Shown here: positions 32,949 through 40,781 of the stretch, piece after piece | How positions within the stretch are numbered: the stretch's first letter is position 1 | Layout: each line of letters opens with the position of its first letter | Assembly (NCBI RefSeq): GCF_000519085.1 | Contig: NZ_KI912577.1 | Span: 3,218,035 to 3,282,034 of the forward strand | DNA length: 64,000 nt | Origin: Methylobacterium sp. 10 | GTDB taxonomy: Bacteria; Pseudomonadota; Alphaproteobacteria; Rhizobiales; Beijerinckiaceae | Direction: 5' to 3' | Made by a program: the position numbers and the translations under genes | The notes under the pieces: generated by a model | What the model saw: the letters and a program-made list of their open reading frames with translations, nothing else | The model's database searches: none | What the model was told of the DNA's origin: nothing

Positions 32949-34238
32949 ATGACTGACGGGTTTCAGAACAGCCGACGCAGCCTCCTGAAGGGCGCCGCCG
33001 CGACCTTGTCGCTGGCCGCCCTGGCGCGCACCGCGCTGCCCGGCGGCGCCTTCGCACAGGGTGCCGGCCCCGAAGTGAAGGGCGCCAAGCTCGGCTTCAT
33101 CGCGCTGACCGATGCCGGGCCGCTGTTCGTCGCCAAGGAAAAGGGCTTCTTCGCCAAGCATGGCATGCCCGACGTGGAGGTGCTGAAACAGGCAAGCTGG
33201 GGCACCACCCGCGACAACCTGGTGCTCGGCTCCGAGGGCAACGGCATCGACGGCGCCCACATCCTCTCGCCGATGCCCTACCTCATCAGCGCCGGCCGGG
33301 TGACGCAGAACAACGTTCCCGTGCCGATGCAGATCCTGGCGCGCCTCAACACCAACGGCCAGTGCGTCTCCGTGGCCAAGGAGTATCTGGACGCCAAGGT
33401 CGCCCTCGATTCCAAGGTGTTCAAGACCGCCATCGAGAAGAAGAAGGCCGCCGGCAAGTCGGTGAAGGCGGCCATGACCTTCCCCGGCGGCACCCACGAC
33501 CTCTGGATCCGCTACTGGCTCGCCGCCGGCGGGATCGACCCCGACAAGGACATCGAGACCATCGTCGTGCCGCCGCCCCAGATGGTGGCGAACATGAAGG
33601 TCGGCACGATGGATTGCTTCTGCGTCGGCGAGCCGTGGAACGCGCAGCTCGTGCAGCAGGGCCTCGGCTACACCGCCCTGACCACCGGCGAATTGTGGAA
33701 GGACCACCCGGAGAAGGCGTTCGCCATGCGCGCCTCCTGGGTCGAGAAGAATCCCATCGCCGCCAAGGCCCTGACCATGGCGGTGCTGGAAGCGCAGATG
33801 TGGTGCGACAAGCCCGAGAACCGGGACGAGTTCTCGGCAATCGTCGCCAAGCGTCAGTGGATCAACATCCCCGTCGGCGATGTCGCCGGCCGCATGAAGG
33901 GCACCATCGATTACGGCGACGGCCGCGTGGTCGAGAACAGCCCCTACGTCATGAAGTTCTTCGCCGACAACGCCTCCTACCCCTACCAGAGCCACGACCT
34001 CTGGTTCCTCACCGAGGACATCCGCTGGGGCAAGTTCGACGCGCAGACCGACACCAAGGCGCTCATCGCCAAGGTCAACCGCGAGGACATCTGGCGCGAC
34101 GCGGCCAAGGCGCTGGGCGTCACCGCGATCCCGAGCTCCACGTCGCGCGGCAAGGAGACCTTCTTCGACGGGAAGGTCTTCGATCCCGCCGATCCCGCCG
34201 CCTACCTGTCCAGCCTCGGCATCAAGAGGATCGCGTGA
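32949..34238 (+). CDS. nrtA: Nitrate ABC transporter substrate-binding protein
   Basis: Periplasmic nitrate/nitrite receptor. 429 residues starting MTDGFQNSRRSLLKGAAATL, a twin-arginine-type signal with cleavage expected after GGAFAQ. Mature part matches the NrtA/CmpA family: GFIALTDAGPLFVAKEKGFF, GIDGAHILSPMPYLIS, TFPGGTHDLWIRYWLAAGG and GTMDCFCVGEPWNAQLV. First structural gene of the operon; its TGA overlaps the nrtB ATG by one base. Controlled by the leader upstream. Confidence 0.95.
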   Translation: MTDGFQNSRRSLLKGAAATLSLAALARTALPGGAFAQGAGPEVKGAKLGFIALTDAGPLFVAKEKGFFAKHGMPDVEVLKQASWGTTRDNLVLGSEGNGIDGAHILSPMPYLISAGRVTQNNVPVPMQILARLNTNGQCVSVAKEYLDAKVALDSKVFKTAIEKKKAAGKSVKAAMTFPGGTHDLWIRYWLAAGGIDPDKDIETIVVPPPQMVANMKVGTMDCFCVGEPWNAQLVQQGLGYTALTTGELWKDHPEKAFAMRASWVEKNPIAAKALTMAVLEAQMWCDKPENRDEFSAIVAKRQWINIPVGDVAGRMKGTIDYGDGRVVENSPYVMKFFADNASYPYQSHDLWFLTEDIRWGKFDAQTDTKALIAKVNREDIWRDAAKALGVTAIPSSTSRGKETFFDGKVFDPADPAAYLSSLGIKRIA

Positions 34239-35107
34239 TGGCCAACACCTCCACCATCGCCGTGCCGGGGGCCGCCGCGAAGCCGGCGGCGGTCAAGGCG
34301 CCCCGCAAGCCCCTGGTGACCCTGGCGACGTTCCGCCGGATCGCCGTCAACCTGATCCCACCGGTCGTGGTCCTGATCGCGTTCCTGGTGATCTGGGAGC
34401 TGCTGTGCTCGCGGCCCACCGCCGGCCTGCCGCCGCCCTCGCGCGTCGTCACCGAGGCGTGGGACATCATCGCCCACCCGTTCTACGACAATGGCGGCAC
34501 CGACAAGGGCCTGTTCTGGCACATTTATGCCAGCATCCAGCGCGTCGCCTTCGGCTTCGCCCTGGCCACCGTCGTCGGCATCATGGTCGGCACCCTGATC
34601 GGCCAGTCGGACTGGGCCATGCGCGGCCTCGACCCGATCTTCCAAGTGCTGCGCACGATCCCGCCGCTCGCCTGGCTGCCGCTCTCCCTCGCGGCGTTCC
34701 GCGACGGCCAGCCCTCGGCCATCTTCGTGATCTTCATCACCTCGATCTGGCCGATCATCATCAACACGGCGGTGGGCATCCGCAACATCCCGCAGGATTA
34801 CCGCAACGTGGCGGCGGTGCTGCGGCTGAACCCCCTCGAATTCTTCGTGAAGATCATGCTGCCCTCGGCGGCTCCCTACATCTTCACGGGCCTCCGCATC
34901 GGCGTCGGCCTGTCATGGCTCGCCATCGTGGCGGCGGAAATGCTCATCGGCGGCGTCGGCATCGGCTTCTTCATCTGGGATGCCTGGAACTCGTCGCACA
35001 TCTCCGAGATCATCGTCGCCCTCGTCTATGTCGGCGTGATCGGGTTCTTCCTCGACCGGTTCGTGGCCTTCATCGGCACCCTCGTCACCCGCGGCGCCAC
35101 CGCCTGA
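34238..35107 (+). CDS. nrtB: Nitrate ABC transporter permease
   Basis: 289 residues with six or so membrane helices after a 35-residue cytoplasmic start. The permease EAA-type loop is seen in NVAAVLRLNPLEFFVKIMLPSAAPYIFTG, just before GLRIGVGLSWLAIVAAEMLIGG. Forms a homodimer in the inner membrane driven by NrtD. Start ATG 34238 overlaps the nrtA stop (TGATG), suggesting coupled translation. Confidence 0.94.
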   Translation: MANTSTIAVPGAAAKPAAVKAPRKPLVTLATFRRIAVNLIPPVVVLIAFLVIWELLCSRPTAGLPPPSRVVTEAWDIIAHPFYDNGGTDKGLFWHIYASIQRVAFGFALATVVGIMVGTLIGQSDWAMRGLDPIFQVLRTIPPLAWLPLSLAAFRDGQPSAIFVIFITSIWPIIINTAVGIRNIPQDYRNVAAVLRLNPLEFFVKIMLPSAAPYIFTGLRIGVGLSWLAIVAAEMLIGGVGIGFFIWDAWNSSHISEIIVALVYVGVIGFFLDRFVAFIGTLVTRGATA

Positions 35108-35183
35108 ACGCCTTCGCGCGGCGCGCCGGGGTCTTCCCGCCGCGCCGTGCCCCGACCGCCTCTCGCAGAGGGACACGAGACCC

Positions 35184-35978
35184 ATGAGCTATCTCAGCAT
35201 CGAGAATGTCGGCATCAGCTTCACCCGCGCCGGGCGCACCAACGAGGTGCTGCGCGACGTCAGCGTGAAGATCGACAAGGGCGAGTTCGTCTCGCTGATC
35301 GGCCATTCCGGCTGCGGCAAGTCGACGGTGCTCAACATCGTCGCCGGCCTGCTCAAGGCCTCCACCGGCGGCGTCCTTCTCGAGGACAAGGAGGTCAACA
35401 GCCCCGGCCCCGACCGCGCCGTGGTGTTCCAGAACCACTCCCTGCTGCCCTGGCTCACCGTGCGCGAGAACGTGGCGCTGGCCGTGGAGAAGGTGCTCAA
35501 GGGCAAGAAGTCCCGGGCCGAACGCTCCGAGTGGATCGACCACAACCTCGCGCTGGTGAACATGACCCACGCCGCCGACCGGCGCCCCAACGAGATCTCG
35601 GGCGGCATGAAGCAGCGCGTGGGCATCGCCCGCGCGCTCGCCATGGAGCCGAAGGTGCTCCTCCTCGACGAGCCGTTCGGGGCGCTGGACGCGCTGACCC
35701 GCGCCCATCTCCAGGACTCGCTCATGGACATCCATGCGCGGCTGAAGAACGCCGTGATCATGATCACCCACGACGTCGACGAGGCGGTGCTGCTCTCCGA
35801 CCGCATCGTGATGATGACCAACGGCCCCTCGGCCACCGTCGGCGAGATCCTGAAGGTCGATCTGGAGCGGCCCCGCCGCCGCCTCGATCTCGTGGAGGAC
35901 GCCACCTACACCCATGCCCGCGCGGCGGTGCTCGAATTCCTCTATGCCCGCCACGCCAAGCCCGCCATGGCGGCTTGA
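35184..35978 (+). CDS. nrtD: Nitrate ABC transporter ATPase
   Basis: 264 residues. Walker A GHSGCGKST, Q-loop VFQNHSLLPWLTVREN, signature SGGMKQRVGIARALAMEP, Walker B VLLLDEPFGALD and switch His in ITHDVDEA are all intact. Length indicates NrtD (single ATPase domain) rather than NrtC with a receptor-like extension. 76 bp after nrtB, 16 bp before the FAD protein gene. Confidence 0.95.
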   Translation: MSYLSIENVGISFTRAGRTNEVLRDVSVKIDKGEFVSLIGHSGCGKSTVLNIVAGLLKASTGGVLLEDKEVNSPGPDRAVVFQNHSLLPWLTVRENVALAVEKVLKGKKSRAERSEWIDHNLALVNMTHAADRRPNEISGGMKQRVGIARALAMEPKVLLLDEPFGALDALTRAHLQDSLMDIHARLKNAVIMITHDVDEAVLLSDRIVMMTNGPSATVGEILKVDLERPRRRLDLVEDATYTHARAAVLEFLYARHAKPAMAA

Positions 35979-35994
35979 GTATCGGACCTCCGTG

Positions 35995-37218
35995 ATGAAG
36001 GAACGTCTGGTGGTGATCGGCAACGGCATGGCGTCGTTGCGCTTTCTCGAACGGCTCACCGAGCGCGCGCCCGGCGCCTACGACGTCACCGTCGTCGGCG
36101 CCGAGCCGCAGGCGGCCTATAACCGCGTCCTGCTCTCGTCGCTGCTCGGCGGCGAGGTGGACGAGGCGGCCTGCGCGTTCCGGGGTCTCGACTGGTACGA
36201 GGCGCACGGCATCCGTCTCATCACCGGCGCGCCCGTCACCCAGGTCGACCGGGAGAACGCCCTGGTCATGGTCGGCGAGACCCATGTCCTGCCCTTCGAC
36301 AAGCTGGTCCTGGCGGTGGGCTCACTGCCGATCCGCCTGCCGAAGCCCGGCATGGACCTGCCCGGCATCATCACGTTCCGCGATCTCGCCGACGTGGCGG
36401 CCATCCGCAAGGCGGCGGTCACCGGCGCGCGGGCCATCGTCATCGGCGGCGGCCTGCTCGGGCTGGAGGCTGCCGTCGGCCTCGCCCGTCTCGGGGTCGA
36501 CACCACGCTGCTTCACGTCATGGACCGCCTGATGGAGCGGCAGCTCGACCACCACGCCGCCGGCCTGGTGAAGCGGGCCATGGAATCCCGCGGCGTCCGC
36601 GTACTCCTCAAGGCCGACACTGCCCATGTGGAGGGCGACGGCCGGGTCGAGCGCCTCGTCCTGTCGGACGGCACCGTGCTGCCGGCCGACCTCGTGGTGA
36701 TGTCGGTGGGGGTGCGCCCCAATGCCGTCCTCGCCCAGGGCGCCGGGCTCGATGTCGGGCGCGGCATCAAGGTCGACGACCGGATGACGAGTTCCGATCC
36801 GCGCATCTTTGCGCTGGGCGAATGCGCCGAGCATCGCGGCATGGTCTACGGCCTCGTCGAGCCAGCCTACGAGCAGGCCGAGGTGCTGAGCCGCCATCTC
36901 GTCGGCGAGGAGGCCGCCTATCCCGGCACGTCGCTGGCCACCAGCCTGAAAGTGTCCGGCCTGCCGGTCTTCTCCGCCGGGCTGATCGATGCGCCCGACG
37001 GCGCCGAGACGATCGTGATGTCCGATCCCGGCCTCGGCCTCTACCGCAAGCTGATCGTCGGCGACGGCAAGCTCCTCGGCGCCGTCTTCGTCGGCGACAT
37101 CGCCGAACAGGGCTGGTGCAAGACGCTGATCCGCACCGGCGAACCCATCGCCGACCACCGCGACGACCTGATGTTCGGGCGCGTCCACGCCCCCGATTCC
37201 CAATCCCTGGCAGCATGA
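35995..37218 (+). CDS. NirB-like NAD(P)H/FAD reductase subunit
   Basis: 407 residues, equal to the FAD/NAD-binding front part of large nitrite reductase NirB. FAD motif VVIGNGMASLRFLERLTER, NAD motif AIVIGGGLLGLEAAVGLARLG, and FALGECAEHRGMVYGLVEPA closing the FAD site. It lacks the siroheme and Fe-S parts, which are supplied by the separate nirA next door, so it probably passes electrons from NAD(P)H to NirA or NasA. GTG-ATG start region overlaps none; nirA starts 11 bp after. Exact electron acceptor is inferred. Confidence 0.88.
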   Translation: MKERLVVIGNGMASLRFLERLTERAPGAYDVTVVGAEPQAAYNRVLLSSLLGGEVDEAACAFRGLDWYEAHGIRLITGAPVTQVDRENALVMVGETHVLPFDKLVLAVGSLPIRLPKPGMDLPGIITFRDLADVAAIRKAAVTGARAIVIGGGLLGLEAAVGLARLGVDTTLLHVMDRLMERQLDHHAAGLVKRAMESRGVRVLLKADTAHVEGDGRVERLVLSDGTVLPADLVVMSVGVRPNAVLAQGAGLDVGRGIKVDDRMTSSDPRIFALGECAEHRGMVYGLVEPAYEQAEVLSRHLVGEEAAYPGTSLATSLKVSGLPVFSAGLIDAPDGAETIVMSDPGLGLYRKLIVGDGKLLGAVFVGDIAEQGWCKTLIRTGEPIADHRDDLMFGRVHAPDSQSLAA

Positions 37219-37229
37219 TGGAGGCTTCC

Positions 37230-39017
37230 ATGGCCGACGACTTCAACGCCGAGCAGAAGCGCTACCTCGAAGGCTTCGCCTCGGGCATCGCCGCCGCCCG
37301 CCTCACCGGCGGCCTCGCCCTCGGGCAGGGTGCCGCCGCTCCCTCCGAGCCCACCGGGCCGGACGCGATCCACATCAAGGCCCAGGACGCCACGGTGAAG
37401 GCCGGCGGCAAGCTCTGCGACCAGGAGAAGTGGAAGCGTGCCGAAAATCCGTTCGAAGGGCACAACCGCCTCATCGCCGAGGCCGCCACCGGCAAGGCCC
37501 CGAAGCCGGAGGACAATTTCCGCTGGCGCTATCACGGCCTGTTCTGGCTCGCCCCGGCCAGCGGCGACTTCATGTGCCGCCTGCGCATCCCCAACGGCAT
37601 CCTGCAGCACTGGCAGTTTTCCGGCATCGCCGATCTGGCCGATGCCCATGGCGGCGGTTACAGCCACGTCACCACCCGCGCCAACCTGCAGGTCCGCGAG
37701 ATCACGGCGGAGCACGGCCAGCCCTTCCTCGACGGGCTGATCGATCTCGGGCTGACCGCGCGCGGTTCCGGCGCCGACAACATCCGCAACGTCACCGGCT
37801 CGCCGGTGGCCGGCATCGACGCCCAGGAACTCCTCGACACGCGCCCGCTCGCCAAGTCCTGGCACAACTGGATCATCAACGACCGCTCCCTCTACGGCCT
37901 GCCGCGCAAGTTCAACGTCGCCTTCGACGGCGGCGGGGTCATGCCGGTGCTGGAAGAGACCAACGACATCGGCTTCCAGGCGGTGAAGGTGCTCGACGGC
38001 GCCGCCGTCGAGCCCGGCATCTGGATGCGCCTCGTGCTCGGCGGCATTTCCGGCCACCGCGATCTCGCCCGCGATACCGGCGTGGTGCTGCGCCCCGAGG
38101 CCTGCAACAAGGTCGCCGACGCGATCCTGCGGGTCTTCATCAAGAACGGCGACCGGACCAACCGCAACAAGAGCCGGATGAAGTACGTCCTCGACGCCTG
38201 GGGCTTCGACAAGTACCTCGCCGCCGTGGAAGACGAGCTCGGCTACAAGCTCGACCGGGTCGACCCAACGCACATCGCACCGCGCGGGCCGATGGACCGT
38301 TTCTCCCATGTGGGCGTCCACAAACAGGTCCAGGTCGGCCTCAACTGGATCGGCGTGATCCTGCCCGTGGGCAAGATGACCTCCGACCAGATGCGGGAAT
38401 TGGCGAAGATCTCGTCGGAATGCGGCGACGGCGCCATCCGCATGACCGTCTGGCAGAACTTTCTGTTTTCCGGCGTGCCGGACGCCAAGGTCGCCGAGGT
38501 CCAGGCGCGCGTCGCCGCCCTCGGCCTCACCACCGAGGCCTCCAGCATCCGCGCCGGCCTCGTGGCCTGCACCGGCAACAAGGGCTGCAAGTTCGCGGCC
38601 TCCGACACGAAGGGCCACGCGCTCATCATCGCCGACTACATCGAGGCCAACCTCATCGAACTCGATGTGCCGGTGAACGTCCACGTCACCGGCTGCCACC
38701 ATTCCTGCGCCCAGCACTACATCGGCGATATCGGCCTCATCGGGGCCAAGGTCGTCGTCTCGGAGGAGGGCGACACGGTGGAGGGCTACGACATCGTCGT
38801 GGGCGGCGGCTTCGGCGACAGCCCGAAGATCGGCACCGGGATCTGGAAGGCCGTGAAGGCCGAGGATTGTCCGGCCCGGATCGAGGCGCTGCTGCGCAGC
38901 TACCTCACCCGCCGCGAGAGCCGCGAGGAGAGCTTCCAGGCCTTCACCGCCCGCACCGGACCCGAGACCCTCCGCAACCTCGCCGAAGAGCAACCCGTCC
39001 TGAAGGCCGCAGCATGA
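37230..39017 (+). CDS. nirA: Assimilatory nitrite reductase, siroheme type
   Basis: Six-electron reduction of nitrite to ammonia. 595 residues, two ferredoxin-like repeats as in NirA/CysI. The 4Fe-4S/siroheme ligands are CTGNKGC (C447, C453) and CHHSC (C489, C493). HVTTRANLQVREI and the substrate-basic-residue regions are typical. ATG 37230 is chosen for the GGAGG 8 bases before; two upstream ATGs at 37215/37218 are less likely. ATGA overlap with the next gene. CysG downstream makes its siroheme. Confidence 0.93.
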   Translation: MADDFNAEQKRYLEGFASGIAAARLTGGLALGQGAAAPSEPTGPDAIHIKAQDATVKAGGKLCDQEKWKRAENPFEGHNRLIAEAATGKAPKPEDNFRWRYHGLFWLAPASGDFMCRLRIPNGILQHWQFSGIADLADAHGGGYSHVTTRANLQVREITAEHGQPFLDGLIDLGLTARGSGADNIRNVTGSPVAGIDAQELLDTRPLAKSWHNWIINDRSLYGLPRKFNVAFDGGGVMPVLEETNDIGFQAVKVLDGAAVEPGIWMRLVLGGISGHRDLARDTGVVLRPEACNKVADAILRVFIKNGDRTNRNKSRMKYVLDAWGFDKYLAAVEDELGYKLDRVDPTHIAPRGPMDRFSHVGVHKQVQVGLNWIGVILPVGKMTSDQMRELAKISSECGDGAIRMTVWQNFLFSGVPDAKVAEVQARVAALGLTTEASSIRAGLVACTGNKGCKFAASDTKGHALIIADYIEANLIELDVPVNVHVTGCHHSCAQHYIGDIGLIGAKVVVSEEGDTVEGYDIVVGGGFGDSPKIGTGIWKAVKAEDCPARIEALLRSYLTRRESREESFQAFTARTGPETLRNLAEEQPVLKAAA

Positions 39018-40624
39018 GCGAGCACGTCACGCCCCCGCTCGTTCTCATCCCCGAGAACGCCCCGTTCAACCCCGACCAGCGCTCGTGGCTGTCGGGCTAT
39101 TTCGCCGCCCTCCTCGGCCCCGCCATCGAGGGCGCCACGGCCCTGGCCCCGGGCGATTCCGGGGGCGGCCCGAAGCTCGCCGACAACGACGACGCGCCCT
39201 GGCACGACCCGTCGATGCCTCTTCCCGATCGGATGGAGCTCGCCAAGGAACGACCGGAGCCGCAGAAGCTCATGGCGGCCATGGCGCAGCAGGATTGCGG
39301 CCAGTGCGGCTACAATTGCGCGGACTACGCCAACGCGCTGTTCCTGAAGAAGGAAGAGCGCCTGAACCTGTGCCAGCCGGGGGGCAAGGACACCCTCCGG
39401 ATGCTCAAGAAGCTGGATGAGGAGTTCGGCGCGAGCGGCGGCACCGCCAAGACGGCCAAGACGGCCGAGGCGGGGGAGGGCGCGGCCAAGGCGGAAGCGC
39501 CCCTCGGACCACTGGGCTATTGCCGCGAGAACCCTGTGGAGGCCGTGTTCCTGTCCCGCACCCGCCTCAACGAGCCGGGCGGCGAGAAGGAGACGTGGCA
39601 CATCGAGATTGATCTCACGGGCACGCCCATCGAGTACGTGGTCGGCGATTCCCTCGGCCTTTTCCCATCGAATCCGCCGGCCCTGGTGGATGCGGTGATC
39701 GCCGAACTCGGCGCCCGGCCGGAACGGATCATCGGCGGCCAGACCCTGCGCGACCGGCTGCTCAAGGACTACGCGCTGGGCGGTGCGCCGGACGGGCTCT
39801 ACCAGCTCCTCTCCCTCCTCACCTCAGGCGAGGCGCGCAAGAAGGCGCAGGCCCTGTCGGCCGGCGAGGACCCGGACGGCGATGCCGCCTATCTCGACGT
39901 GCTCGGCGCCCTCCACAAGTTCCCCGGTGCGCGGCCTGATGCGGAAGTGTTCCTGGAAGCCCTCGACGAGTTGCAGCCGCGACTCTACTCGATCTCCTCT
40001 TCGCCCAAGGCCGATCCGGGCCGGGTGTCGCTCACCGTCGATGCGGTGCGCTACAATCACCGCTCACGGCTACGTCTGGGCGTCGCCTCGACTCATCTCG
40101 GCGAACGCATCTCCGAGAAGACCACGGTGAAGGTCTACCTGCAGAAGGCGCACGGATTCGCCCTGCCGGAGGATCTGTCGAAGGACGTGATCATGTGCGG
40201 GCCGGGCACCGGCATCGCGCCGTTCCGCGCGTTCCTCCGCGAGCGCGCGGCAACCCAAGCTCCGGGACGCAACTGGCTCTTCTACGGCCACCAGCGCCAA
40301 GCCTCCGACTTCTTCTACAAGGACGAGCTGACCAGGCTGAAGGACGACAAGGTGCTGACCCGCCTGTCGCTGGCCTGGTCCCGCGACGGCACCGAGAAGA
40401 CCTATGTCCAGGACCGCATGCGCGAGAGCGGAGCGGAGCTCTGGGACTGGCTCGAGGGCGGCGCCCATTTCTACGTCTGCGGCGATGCCAAGCGCATGGC
40501 CAAGGATGTGGAGCGCGCCATCATCGACGTCGCCGCGAGCCACGGCGGCAAGAACCCGGACGAGGCGGTGGCCTATTTCACCGCCCTGAAGAAGACCGGG
40601 CGATACCAGGCCGACGTGTACTGA
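39014..40624 (+). CDS. CysJ-like flavoprotein with N-terminal Fe-S domain
   Basis: 536 residues. Residues about 90-125 hold a CxxCxxxC...C iron-sulphur motif (QQDCGQCGYNCADYANAL, C95, C98, C102, C120) of the PF04060 type. The rest resembles the FAD/NADPH half of sulfite reductase alpha subunit: RLYSISSSP for FAD, CGPGTGIAPFRAFL and the FYVCGDAKRMAKDV end for NADPH; the FMN flavodoxin domain is absent. It is probably an NADPH:Fe-S reductase feeding NirA or NasA. Sits between nirA (ATGA overlap) and nasA. Confidence 0.85.
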   Translation: MSEHVTPPLVLIPENAPFNPDQRSWLSGYFAALLGPAIEGATALAPGDSGGGPKLADNDDAPWHDPSMPLPDRMELAKERPEPQKLMAAMAQQDCGQCGYNCADYANALFLKKEERLNLCQPGGKDTLRMLKKLDEEFGASGGTAKTAKTAEAGEGAAKAEAPLGPLGYCRENPVEAVFLSRTRLNEPGGEKETWHIEIDLTGTPIEYVVGDSLGLFPSNPPALVDAVIAELGARPERIIGGQTLRDRLLKDYALGGAPDGLYQLLSLLTSGEARKKAQALSAGEDPDGDAAYLDVLGALHKFPGARPDAEVFLEALDELQPRLYSISSSPKADPGRVSLTVDAVRYNHRSRLRLGVASTHLGERISEKTTVKVYLQKAHGFALPEDLSKDVIMCGPGTGIAPFRAFLRERAATQAPGRNWLFYGHQRQASDFFYKDELTRLKDDKVLTRLSLAWSRDGTEKTYVQDRMRESGAELWDWLEGGAHFYVCGDAKRMAKDVERAIIDVAASHGGKNPDEAVAYFTALKKTGRYQADVY

Positions 40625-40781
40625 GCCGCGCGAAGCCCCCCCTTTGCGGGCTATCGGATTCGAATACCCGATCTTGCTGGCAGAACAGGTCCCTCTCCCC
40701 CTTGTGGGGAGGAGAGCCACATCGCGCGCCGGCCCGACTCTTGCTGCCCTTCGAACCCTGGAATTCGCCGAGGATCCCGCC

